55,096 bases of DNA. It comes from GCA-2861595 sp035536185. Lineage in GTDB: Bacteria > Actinomycetota > Acidimicrobiia > Acidimicrobiales > GCA-2861595. This document shows, piece by piece, positions 42,448 to 49,942 of this stretch. Position numbers and translations under genes: made by a program. Numbering within the stretch: position 1 is the stretch's first letter; every line of letters begins with the position of its first letter. Under the pieces are notes generated by a model. It had not been told where the DNA came from. It did no database searches and saw only the letters and a program-made list of their open reading frames with translations. The stretch lies in NCBI GenBank assembly GCA_035536185.1, contig DATLOM010000073.1, positions 1-55,096 of the forward strand. Reading direction: 5' to 3'.

Positions 42448-44535
42448 CTAGAGGCTGAGGCCCAGCTGCGCGGCCGGCTCCGGCGGCGCCGCGGGTACGG
42501 CGGCGGGTTGGCGCGGGGTGACGGAGCGAGCGGCGCGGGGGGAGCCCCACCTGCCTCTCGCCTGACTGACGAAGGTCCGCACCAGCGCGGCCAGGGCGTC
42601 CTGGTCCTTGGCCGGCTGGTAGGCCTTCTGGAACCGCCGCTCGTACTCCCCCACCAGCTCCGGGCGGTTGGCGGTGAGCCAGTCGAAGAAGTGCTGGCGC
42701 ACCCCGGCGCGGAGGTGGAGGCCGATGGCCGAGATGTGGGTGGCGCCGGCCTGCACACAGGCGTTCACCACCGCCTCCAGCTGCTCCGGCGCGTCGGAGA
42801 TGCCAGGCAGGACAGGCGCCACCAGCACGCCGCAGGGGATGCCCGCCTCGTTCAGCTTGGCTACCGCCTCGACCCGACGGCGGGGATGAGCAGTGCCGGG
42901 CTCGCTGCTCTTCCAGACACCCTCGTCGAGCGTCCCTATGGAGAAGTTGGCCTGCACCGACGTGCGCTCGGCCGCGGCCTCGAGCAGGTCGAGGTCGCGC
43001 AGGATGAGCGGCGACTTCGTGAGGATGGAGAAGGGGTTCCCGGCTTCTCCCAGGACCTTGATGATGCCTTGCGTGAGGTGGTACTTGCCCTCACAACGCT
43101 GGTAAGGGTCGGTGTTGGTGCCCATGGCTATATCGTCGCCACCCCAGCGTGGCGAACGCAGCTCGGCCCGCAGTCGCTCCACCGCGTTCACCTTGACGAC
43201 GATCTTGCTGTCGAAGTCGTCCCCGATGTTCAGCCCGAGGTAGTCGTGGGTGGGACGAGCGAAGCAGTTGTGACTAACCACACCGTTGGCGATGAAGTCG
43301 CCGGTGCCGGTAGTGATGTCGTACATAGGCAAGCTGATTCCGAGGGGCTCTATGCCCGCCACCCGAAGCTTTGCCTTGTTCTTGATCGCCCTCCCCTCGA
43401 TGTCTCTCTTCCGGGTGATGGCAGGGTCGGTCATATGGAAAAAACGCAGTTGCTCCTGTAAGCCGCCCAGAAGCCGGACCACCAGCACCGGGCGGTTGGT
43501 CCCCGGTCTTGTTTCTAATGTGAATCGGAACCCAAATTTCCGAAGGCAGTCCTTGATCCTCCCTATGACAGCTTCATCTGTATTGCAGATGCGAAGGATC
43601 CCACAGCTGCAGCTGCCCTCAGCGTCAAATATGCCCGCAAGAAACCCTTTCGCCCAATGGTCCGTTGGAGCAGTTGGCCAGCGGATCAGCTCCTGGATCG
43701 CGGTGACGTTCGACAATGACTGCGTGCGTATCGCCTGAATTTCACGATGTTGTCCCGAAGCCTTCTGGAACACGAACTCCGAAGTCTGAATCGCGAAGTC
43801 GGACAGATACTCACGAGTCCGCCAAAGGGGCTCCAAGTCGATGAGGGCGAGCCGGAATCGATGGACATCACCATGCGTCCGCCCTACCCGCTGGTAGGCG
43901 TACGAGCCGAGGTTGGCGTCCCCTCGGATCATCCCGCAGAGGTAGCCGGTTCGGTAGTCGGCGTCGTGATCGGGACCAACTGCAAAGGCGCCGGTTCCGA
44001 GGAGTTGGTTGTTCAGCGTCAGGTGCGGTCGCCGGGTCCTCCCCTGTTCTGAACCGGTCACATGCTTCCACCCTCGCGTCGTCAAGAATCTGTGATCACT
44101 GCTGGACATCAGTTCCGTCCCGTCTTCGAGCCGAAGGCGATACGCCTCCCGAACTGTGCTCCAGTGGGCAAGAACCCGAGTCCGCACGTAACGGTGAAAC
44201 CTTCCGTCGAACCGGGTGCCGTAGATCAAGTCTCCGACCCGGAGCTGCGCCAGCTCCCGTGTTCGCCCATCAGCCATGAGCACTGGCGTGTCCCCCGTCT
44301 GACAGTAGGAACAAGCGTGGCTGCATCCTCGGTAGGCGTTGATCGTGTACCGGAAGGGCACCCGCGAGGCTTTGGGGACCTCGTTGATGATGCGCTTGGC
44401 GTTGACGTGGAGGAACTCGAGCCCCCGGTACTCGCCTCGGCCCACGTGGCGGTCGACCAGCTCCTCCTCGGCGAACAGCGCGCCTTGGCCGCCGTTGTCG
44501 TCCGCCAACTTCCAGCGGAACTCTCTCGCGCTCAC
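42448..44535 (-). CDS. Rv2578c-type radical SAM protein interrupted by an intein
   Basis: The precursor has 695 residues. Joining residues 1-77 to 424-695 gives a 349-residue radical SAM protein with CxxxCxxC = C71, C75 and C424 (CSHACSY + CFARPTHDYLG). The SplB/Rv2578c-like part continues with GTNTDPYQRCEGKYHLT, FSILTKSPLILRD and CGVLVAPVLPGISD. The mature enzyme would bind a [4Fe-4S] cluster and cleave SAM; the substrate is unknown. The intein is described separately. The GTG start at 44535 is the first codon before the conserved region. The C-terminal tail is Pro/Ala-rich. Confidence 0.94.
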   Translation of the reverse strand: MSAREFRWKLADDNGGQGALFAEEELVDRHVGRGEYRGLEFLHVNAKRIINEVPKASRVPFRYTINAYRGCSHACSYCQTGDTPVLMADGRTRELAQLRVGDLIYGTRFDGRFHRYVRTRVLAHWSTVREAYRLRLEDGTELMSSSDHRFLTTRGWKHVTGSEQGRTRRPHLTLNNQLLGTGAFAVGPDHDADYRTGYLCGMIRGDANLGSYAYQRVGRTHGDVHRFRLALIDLEPLWRTREYLSDFAIQTSEFVFQKASGQHREIQAIRTQSLSNVTAIQELIRWPTAPTDHWAKGFLAGIFDAEGSCSCGILRICNTDEAVIGRIKDCLRKFGFRFTLETRPGTNRPVLVVRLLGGLQEQLRFFHMTDPAITRKRDIEGRAIKNKAKLRVAGIEPLGISLPMYDITTGTGDFIANGVVSHNCFARPTHDYLGLNIGDDFDSKIVVKVNAVERLRAELRSPRWGGDDIAMGTNTDPYQRCEGKYHLTQGIIKVLGEAGNPFSILTKSPLILRDLDLLEAAAERTSVQANFSIGTLDEGVWKSSEPGTAHPRRRVEAVAKLNEAGIPCGVLVAPVLPGISDAPEQLEAVVNACVQAGATHISAIGLHLRAGVRQHFFDWLTANRPELVGEYERRFQKAYQPAKDQDALAALVRTFVSQARGRWGSPRAARSVTPRQPAAVPAAPPEPAAQLGLSL
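43267..44304 (-). other. Intein with LAGLIDADG homing endonuclease (346 residues)
   Basis: The intein runs from C78 (CQTGDTPVLMADGR, block A) to H422-N423 (GVVSHN, block G) followed by Cys+1. Block B is at DHRFLTTRGW, the two LAGLIDADG helices at YLCGMIRGD (198-206) and FLAGIFDAEG (298-307), and block F at YDITTGTGDF. All splicing residues and both endonuclease acids are present, so splicing and homing activity are plausible. Base composition is visibly less GC-rich than the extein and the genome, a sign of transfer. Confidence 0.95.
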
Positions 44536-44564
44536 TCCACCAGAATACCAGAACGCACGTTCGC

Positions 44565-44915
44565 CTACTCGTCGAGCAGCTCTGAGACACGCTCTGGGGG
44601 CCGGGCGATGATGGCCCGGTCGCCGCGGATCACGATGGGGCGCTGGATGAGGATGGGGTTGGCAGTCATGGCATCGAGGAGTTCGTCACGGCCGGCGTTC
44701 TGGAGGCCGAGCTCGGTGTAGACCGGCTCCTTCTCCCTCATCATGTCCCGGGGGTCGTCGGTCCCCAGCAACTTCATCACCCGCTCCAGGTCCTCCCGGG
44801 TCGGGGCCTGCTCCAAATAGCGCACGTAGTCGGCTTCCACTCCCCGCTCGTTGAGGATGCCCTCGACGGTCTGGCAGTTGGAGCAGTCGGGCTTGAAGAA
44901 GACTGTCGTTTCCAT
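44565..44915 (-). CDS. ArsC/Spx-type thioredoxin-fold protein
   Basis: The 116-residue protein has a CxxC in FKPDCSNCQTVEGIL (about 9-23) and the C-terminal family motif NPILIQRPIVIRGDRAIIARP (about 86-106). This is the arsenate-reductase (glutaredoxin-type) / YffB / Spx family. The first Cys would be the nucleophile for arsenate or glutathione-linked reduction. No arsenic-resistance genes are adjacent, so YffB-like housekeeping use is equally likely. The ATG shares CATG 44913-44916 with the divergent SLOG gene. It lies 29 bases upstream of the radical SAM gene. Confidence 0.88.
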   Translation of the reverse strand: METTVFFKPDCSNCQTVEGILNERGVEADYVRYLEQAPTREDLERVMKLLGTDDPRDMMREKEPVYTELGLQNAGRDELLDAMTANPILIQRPIVIRGDRAIIARPPERVSELLDE

Positions 44916-45366
44916 GAGACGATTTTACGTGGCAGTGGTGGGGCCCGGGCACTGCCCTTTGCCCGTCGCCGAGCAGGCCGAGGCGGTGGGGGGCGGCCTG
45001 GCCGAGGCGGGGGTGTCGGTCGTGTGCGGGGGACTCGGCGGGGTGATGGAGGCTGCGTGCCGAGGGGCCAAGGCGGCCGGCGGGCTCACAGTGGGCATCC
45101 TGCCAGGGGATGATCGTGAGGCGGCCAACGAGTGGGTCGACGTCGCCCTGCCGACCGGCCTCGGAGAGGCTCGCAACGCCTTGGTCGTCCGCTCGGCGGA
45201 CGTGGTCGTCGCCGTGGCCGGCGGCTACGGGACCTTGTCTGAAGTGGCCCTCGCCCTCAAGACCGGAAAGCCCGTCGTCGGATTGTCCACTTGGGACATC
45301 GACGGGGTAGAGCCGGCGGCGGATCCCGCCGACGCCGTGGCCAAGGCGCTGCAGTTCCTATCCTGA
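44914..45366 (+). CDS. SLOG-superfamily (TIGR00725/LOG-like) protein
   Basis: The 150-residue Rossmann-like protein has AVVGPG near the start, SVVCGGLGGVMEAACRGAK, LPTGLGEARNALVV and VAGGYGTLSEVALALKTGKP. The GGxGTxxE motif is that of the LOG/lysine-decarboxylase-like family, which binds nucleotides or cleaves their ribose phosphate. The activity of the TIGR00725 group is not established. ATG 44914 overlaps the ArsC-like start on the other strand; GTG 44929 is an alternative that removes the overlap. The tRNA begins 6 bases after the stop, so it may be cotranscribed. Confidence 0.85.
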   Translation: MRRFYVAVVGPGHCPLPVAEQAEAVGGGLAEAGVSVVCGGLGGVMEAACRGAKAAGGLTVGILPGDDREAANEWVDVALPTGLGEARNALVVRSADVVVAVAGGYGTLSEVALALKTGKPVVGLSTWDIDGVEPAADPADAVAKALQFLS

Positions 45367-45372
45367 GCCGGC

Positions 45373-45447
45373 GCCCCCGTATCCCAACTGGCAGAGGACG
45401 GGAACTTAAAATTCTCGACAGTGTGGGTTCGACTCCCACCGGGGGCA
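45373..45447 (+). tRNA. tRNA with anticodon UAA and short (class I) variable loop
   Basis: The cloverleaf is complete. The acceptor stem is GCCCCCG/CGGGGGC (7 bp) with discriminator A45447. U8 A9 are present; the 3-bp D stem TCC/GGA has loop G18-G19 at 45390-45391. The 5-bp anticodon stem GGGAA/TTCTC (one G-U) has loop CTTAAAA, so the anticodon is UAA. The T arm GTGGG-TTCGACT-CCCAC is perfect. The variable region is only 6 nt (45417-45422), whereas bacterial tRNA-Leu should carry a long arm. CCA is not encoded. UAA would read the Leu codon UUA, but identity cannot be assumed with this shape. Confidence 0.8.
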
Positions 45448-45502
45448 CGGCGCCGTACTCCTCGCCGCGCACCCACGACATCGAGGTGCCTAAAGTTGTG
45501 GT

Positions 45503-45673
45503 GTGGAGGAAGCCCCGCTCGACGACTTCACCGACAGCGAGGTACGGCTATGGCTGACGGCAGATCATGACCGCCAGCTGATCCGGGAGACCCTGAGGCT
45601 CACGCCACGACAGCGCCTCGACGAGTTGAAGATCGCCGCTGCGTTCTTCGGGAGGGTCGCCAGGCCTGGCTGA
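45503..45673 (+). CDS. 56-residue protein coupled to nucleotidyltransferase
   Basis: The frame runs from GTG 45503 (VEEAPLDDFTDSEVRLWLT) to a TGA whose last base is the first base of the next gene's ATG (TGATG), so translation is coupled. The predicted helical part LTPRQRLDELKIAAAFFGR resembles the short proteins encoded before AbiEii-like nucleotidyltransferases in toxin-antitoxin-like pairs. It has no DNA-binding motif that I can name. An antitoxin or adaptor role is inference from position. Confidence 0.65.
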   Translation: MEEAPLDDFTDSEVRLWLTADHDRQLIRETLRLTPRQRLDELKIAAAFFGRVARPG

Positions 45674-46200
45674 TGGCGAGCCGGCCGCCGGCGCGGTTCG
45701 ACCCCGAGCAGATCCTCGAGTCTCTCCGGGCGCACGGCGTCGTGTTCATCATCGTCGGTGGTGTGGCGGCACGTCTGCACGGCTCGCCACAGCTCACAAC
45801 GGATCTCGACCTGTCTCCGGAGCCAACCAGGCACAACCTGGAGCGCCTGGCGTCCGCCCTGTCGACTATGCAGCCGTTCAAGATCGACCCGAGGTTCCGT
45901 AGCCCGCGGCGCCATGTGGTCACCACCGAGGAGTTGGAGAATGAACCGACCACCTCCTATCTGACAAAGTGGGGCCGAATAGACGTGCTTCGTCAGCTCG
46001 ACGGTGTCGGGGGCTACGAGCAATTGTCTCGGGGAGCAGTCCTCTCCGATCTCGGCGACGGACTCGAGGTTCGCATCGCAGCCCTCGATGACATCATCGC
46101 CTCGAAGAAGGCGAGCGCCAGAGCAAAAGACAGGGCACAGCTGCCGCTGCTCGAAGAGCTCCGCGCTGAGCTGCAGGACGGAGTCGCTGATGGCGAGTAG
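45673..46200 (+). CDS. AbiEii-like nucleotidyltransferase
   Basis: The 175-residue protein of the polymerase-beta nucleotidyltransferase fold has GGVAARLHGSPQLTTDLDLS (about 28-47), which includes the GG/S motif and the metal-binding DxD (TDLDL). A later acidic or polar segment RIDVLRQLDGV and a C-terminal helix KKASARAKDRAQLPLLEEL follow. Family members (AbiEii, MenT, DUF6036-like) include toxins that add nucleotides to tRNA or other targets; activity here is not shown. It overlaps the 56-residue gene by one base and lies about 225 bases after the unusual tRNA. Codon use is less GC-biased than its neighbours, hinting at transfer. Confidence 0.85.
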   Translation: MASRPPARFDPEQILESLRAHGVVFIIVGGVAARLHGSPQLTTDLDLSPEPTRHNLERLASALSTMQPFKIDPRFRSPRRHVVTTEELENEPTTSYLTKWGRIDVLRQLDGVGGYEQLSRGAVLSDLGDGLEVRIAALDDIIASKKASARAKDRAQLPLLEELRAELQDGVADGE

Positions 46201-46423
46201 TGCGCCGGTGCCCGTGCCGAGGACATCTGAGGTTCGTAGACACGTCTCCCGTAGTCGCAGCGGCCAGAATGATGGAGTGGCGCCGCAATTTCCCTGCTGT
46301 ACGGCAGCTACAGGGTCGCCGGGCACAACAGCCTGGACAACGCAACTTTGAACAACCGCAGGGCCTAGACGGCACCAGACGGCACGCGCATAATGGCTGT
46401 CGGCTTCGACTCTCTCCAGGCGC

Positions 46424-46927
46424 CTAGGGAGCCAGGTCGAGGACGTAGCTCTGGAGGTGGATGCGGTCGCCCACCAGGGCATCGCGCTCGGGGGTGCGGC
46501 GGAAGCCGAGGCGCTCGTAGAGGCGGTGGCCGGCGGTCATCCACTCGGTGGTGTGGAGCACCAGGCGCTCTCGGCCGTGCCGGCGGGCGAGGTCTATGCA
46601 CGATCGCACCAGCGCCGCTCCTACACCTCGACGCTGCGCCACGGGGTCGACGGCGAGCATGCGGAGCGCGGCCTCGTCCTGCTCCATCGGCTGGGCGTAC
46701 GGAGACCCGGCATCGTCCAGGTAGGTGACGGCGCCGACGATCTCGCCGGTGGTGTCGTCGACGGCGACCAGTTGCACGGTGGAGGTGGCCCGGCCGGCGA
46801 CGTCGGCCAGCTCCTCGGCGTACGGGCCCTCCAGCCGGAAGCCCGGGAGGCTGCCGTACGCCGCGAGCATGATCCCTGCCACTCGGCCGTACTCGTGCAC
46901 CTCGGCCGGGCGAACGACGATGCTCAC
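46424..46927 (-). CDS. GNAT-family N-acetyltransferase
   Basis: The 167-residue protein has the acetyl-CoA site LRMLAVDPVAQRRGVGAALV (V-x-x-x-x-x-R-x-G-x-G-x-A at residues about 88-107) and HRLYERLGFRRT as motif B. It transfers an acetyl group to an unknown amine. The start at 46927 places the core normally. The 13-base gap to the next upstream GNAT gene suggests one transcript. The 223-base region downstream (46201-46423) shows no gene, only a short GACGGCAC direct repeat. Confidence 0.9.
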   Translation of the reverse strand: MSIVVRPAEVHEYGRVAGIMLAAYGSLPGFRLEGPYAEELADVAGRATSTVQLVAVDDTTGEIVGAVTYLDDAGSPYAQPMEQDEAALRMLAVDPVAQRRGVGAALVRSCIDLARRHGRERLVLHTTEWMTAGHRLYERLGFRRTPERDALVGDRIHLQSYVLDLAP

Positions 46928-46940
46928 CGCCGGCCCTGCC

Positions 46941-47549
46941 TCAGGGTTCGATCCACTCCTTTAGGTAAGCCTCCCGCCGCTCCATCCACTCCTCGGCGGT
47001 GATGGCGTAACGGACGTGGTCCTCCCACTGCCCGTCGATCTGCAGATAACGGACGGCGACGCCCTCGTCCCGGAGGTGGAGCTTCGAGGCGACACGGCGG
47101 GAGGCGGTGTTGCGGGGGATCACCGCGACCTGTAGGCGGTGCAGCTCGAGGTTGTCGAAGGCGAAGCGGAAGGCCACCACCGTGGCTTCCGGCGTGTAGC
47201 CGTTGCCGGCAAGGGCCTCGTCGATCCAGTAGCCCACGTAGGCATTCTGGAAGGCGCCCCTCTGGATGCCGTTGAGGTTGATCTCACCGGCGAAACGGTC
47301 GCCCACGAAGATGCCGAACCCGAAGCCGGAGCCGAGTTGGCGCTCACGATCCCTGGCGCTGCAGCGTGCGGCGAAGGCGCGGCGGTCCTCGACGGTATCC
47401 GGCGCACCCGACGTCGGCCTGGGCTCCCAGCGCGTCAGCCAGTCGCGACACCGTCGCCGTACCTCGACCCACTGATCGAAGTCGTTGACGGTGAGCCCTC
47501 GCAACAAGACCCGCCGGCCCGTCAGCTCCAGTGGAAGGGCGCGGATCAC
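46941..47549 (-). CDS. RimJ/RimL-type N-acetyltransferase
   Basis: The 202-residue GNAT of the RimJ subgroup has ELTGRRVLLRGLTVNDFDQW, YVGYWIDEALAGNGYTPEA (acetyl-CoA loop) and LQVAVIPRNTASRRVASKL. RimJ/RimL relatives acetylate N-terminal residues of ribosomal proteins; many paralogues modify other amines or antibiotics. The start at 47549 gives MIRALPLELTG. It lies directly upstream of the other GNAT gene in the same direction. Confidence 0.9.
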   Translation of the reverse strand: MIRALPLELTGRRVLLRGLTVNDFDQWVEVRRRCRDWLTRWEPRPTSGAPDTVEDRRAFAARCSARDRERQLGSGFGFGIFVGDRFAGEINLNGIQRGAFQNAYVGYWIDEALAGNGYTPEATVVAFRFAFDNLELHRLQVAVIPRNTASRRVASKLHLRDEGVAVRYLQIDGQWEDHVRYAITAEEWMERREAYLKEWIEP

Positions 47550-47670
47550 AGCGGTGACAGGCCGGGATCCCTCGGCGTGAACACGTCGGGCAGGCTACGC
47601 CACGGCGCCGGCCGGCGCCCGCAACAGATGGTTGGGGTAGGTTCGCCCGGGCGCAGCCGAGGAGGGTCGA

Positions 47671-48450
47671 GTGCGGGTACTGGTCGTCATCCCGACCTAC
47701 CGGGAGGCCGAGAACATCGGGGCGCTCCTGCGTCAGTTGAGGGTGACCGTCCCGGGCGCCGACCTGCTGGTGGTCGACGACGGCAGCGACGACGGCACGA
47801 CCGGGTTCGCACGGGTCGTGGGCGGTGAGCTCGGGCGCATCGATGTGCTGGAGCGGCCCGTTAAGGACGGTCTGGGCCGGGCGTATCGGGCCGGTTTCGG
47901 GTGGGGGCTCGAGAGGGGCTACGAGGTGCTGGTCAGCATGGACGCCGACTTCTCCCACGATCCCAAGGCGCTTCCAGGGCTGCTTGCCGCGGTGGGCCGG
48001 GGTGCCGATCTGGTCATCGGCTCGCGCTACGTGCCGGGCGGGTCGATCCCGGAGTGGCCGGCCTACCGCCGGGCCCTGTCCCGCTACGGCAACCGCTATG
48101 CCTCATTCATCCTCGGCCTCGACCTGTCCGACGTGACGTCGGGCTACCGGGCCTACCGGGCCGACGCCCTGCACGTCCTCTACCGGAGGGAGGTGAGGAC
48201 CGGGGGCTACGGCGCCCTCATCGAGATGGCCTATCGGGTGGCGGGCACGGGCGCGGTGGTGACCGAGGTGCCGATCTCCTTCGTGGACCGGCAACTGGGT
48301 CAATCGAAGATGTCCGGTGCAATCGCCCTGGAAACCCTCTGGCACGTCACCAGGATGGGGATCATGGACCGCTGGCAACGACCACGGAGGCGGGTCGGGA
48401 GGCGGCTAGCCGCCCCAACCACCACGCCCAGGCCACCACCGCCAGGCTGA
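47671..48450 (+). CDS. Polyprenol-monophosphomannose synthase-like GT2 (Ppm1/DPM1 type)
   Basis: The 259-residue GT-A enzyme has VVIPTYREAENIGALL, LLVVDDGSDDGT, the DxD motif SMDADFSHDP and the DPM-like GSRYVPGGSIPEWP and DVTSGYRAYRADAL segments. It should transfer mannose (or another sugar) to polyprenyl phosphate, supplying membrane glycosyltransferases. No membrane domain is fused. The last 30 residues (RRRVGRRLAAPTTTPRPPPP) are encoded by sequence that is antisense to the end of the converging DUF2142-like gene (89-bp overlap), and may be a non-essential extension. GTG 47671 is the start. Confidence 0.9.
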   Translation: MRVLVVIPTYREAENIGALLRQLRVTVPGADLLVVDDGSDDGTTGFARVVGGELGRIDVLERPVKDGLGRAYRAGFGWGLERGYEVLVSMDADFSHDPKALPGLLAAVGRGADLVIGSRYVPGGSIPEWPAYRRALSRYGNRYASFILGLDLSDVTSGYRAYRADALHVLYRREVRTGGYGALIEMAYRVAGTGAVVTEVPISFVDRQLGQSKMSGAIALETLWHVTRMGIMDRWQRPRRRVGRRLAAPTTTPRPPPPG

Positions 48451-49942
48451 AGCCAACCAGCAGCACGATCGGAGCCACCGGCGGCTGCCACGGTCCGTCC
48501 AGGAAATCCAGCGGCCCGTTCACCCCCACCATGTACCGGCGCAGCACGACGACGAAGACGGCGACATGGGCCACGCCGAGAAGGGCTATGACCACCCGGG
48601 TCACCTTTGCCGACCAGGCGCCGAGCATCTCCGGCCGCGACCCCACGGCGAAGGCGGCGAGCAGCGGCACGCCGACGGCGAGAGGCAGCCCGTAGCGACC
48701 CTGCCAGCCAAAGCCGTACTTCTGCACCGATGGGAACTCCAGGAGCCGCGGCACCACGACGGTGGCGGCGATGACGGCCAGGAGCCCCATGAGAAGGCGA
48801 CGGCTGGCCGCCACCAGGCCGAACACGATCAGTGTGCCGGTGGCGAAGAACCACAGATAGAAGGTGAGCGCGGGCGACGGCGTGTCCAGCCATCCGAACA
48901 CCCCGACCATCTGCCGGATGTCGCCGTCGGTCTTGCCCAGAGAGTTGCGGGCCGCCGTCGTGGCCGGCAGATCCCGGAACTCGTCCACCCGCGGGAGCTG
49001 GATGGTGTCGTGGACGATCAGCCACACCACGGCGATAGCGGCGGCGACGGCGCCTACCGCCAGCCACATCCGTACGTCGCGGCGCCCTACGAGATCGGCC
49101 AACCGCCGGCGCGACGTGAGTCCGAGGAGGAAGAGCCCGATCAGCCCGAGCAACAGTGGCGACAGCGTCCGCATGGAGACGAGCACTGCTGCCGACAGGC
49201 CGGCGGCGGCGACGAGCATCGTGTCAATCTGCCCGACGCGGGTGGGCTCGTGTTCGTCGTGCCCGTCGTCGCCCACATCGTCCTCACCTTTGGCCCGCCG
49301 TTCAGCTTCTGCCGGAACGAGAAGCATCAGGCCGGAGACCCATAGGCAGATGGCGGTGCTCATCTCGAGGGAGTTCGGGTTCACCGAGGCGCCGAAGTAC
49401 AGCACCATCGGCGTCGTCGCGGCGGCGACGCCGGCCAGCAAGATCGGCGAACGCCACCTGGCCGCACACACCAGGGCCCACGCCAGAAAGGCAGCCGACA
49501 AGGCCACACTGACCAACCGCATCAGGTAGACGCCGGCGGCCGAGGGGGCAACGAGAGTCGGCAACCCGACGAGCGTGTAATACAGCGGCGGGTAGTTGCC
49601 GACATGGGTGACGACGTCGCCCGTGCGCCGCAGGCCGCCGAAGGCGGGGGCGCACGCCGCCCCGACATCGGGCTTGAACTTGTAGCAGTCCGGCACGGCA
49701 TGACCGGTGGCGAACACCGCCGGAGCGCGGAAGGTCCGCAGGAGAGGGTCGCCCCTCACCGGCCGGCCCAGGAACTGGCCCCGGGCCGCCCCTGCCGCCT
49801 TGGCCACATGCGCCGGCTCGTCGGGCGAGCTGAACAGCGGGCTGGCAACGGCCCAACCACCCATCAGGGCCGACAAGACGGCGAACGAGACGAGCCACCG
49901 GCGCCTGTCGCTGCCCGCCGCCGGCAGCCGCCTGGCACTCAC
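48362..49942 (-). CDS. DUF2142-like polytopic membrane protein
   Basis: The 526-residue protein has about 11 transmembrane helices and DUF2142-like features. These are SSPDEPAHVAKAAGAARGQF shortly after the first helix, NYPPLYYTLVGLPTLV, and YGFGWQGRYGLPLAVGVPLL. The DE and GR motifs recall GT-C type transferases that use polyprenyl-linked sugars. It probably acts on surface glycans using the Ppm-like product (inference). GTG 49942 overlaps the upstream glycosyltransferase stop (GTGA). A cytoplasmic acidic loop, EDDVGDDGHDEHE, is unusual. Confidence 0.85.
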   Translation of the reverse strand: MSARRLPAAGSDRRRWLVSFAVLSALMGGWAVASPLFSSPDEPAHVAKAAGAARGQFLGRPVRGDPLLRTFRAPAVFATGHAVPDCYKFKPDVGAACAPAFGGLRRTGDVVTHVGNYPPLYYTLVGLPTLVAPSAAGVYLMRLVSVALSAAFLAWALVCAARWRSPILLAGVAAATTPMVLYFGASVNPNSLEMSTAICLWVSGLMLLVPAEAERRAKGEDDVGDDGHDEHEPTRVGQIDTMLVAAAGLSAAVLVSMRTLSPLLLGLIGLFLLGLTSRRRLADLVGRRDVRMWLAVGAVAAAIAVVWLIVHDTIQLPRVDEFRDLPATTAARNSLGKTDGDIRQMVGVFGWLDTPSPALTFYLWFFATGTLIVFGLVAASRRLLMGLLAVIAATVVVPRLLEFPSVQKYGFGWQGRYGLPLAVGVPLLAAFAVGSRPEMLGAWSAKVTRVVIALLGVAHVAVFVVVLRRYMVGVNGPLDFLDGPWQPPVAPIVLLVGFSLAVVAWAWWLGRLAASRPASVVVASGP

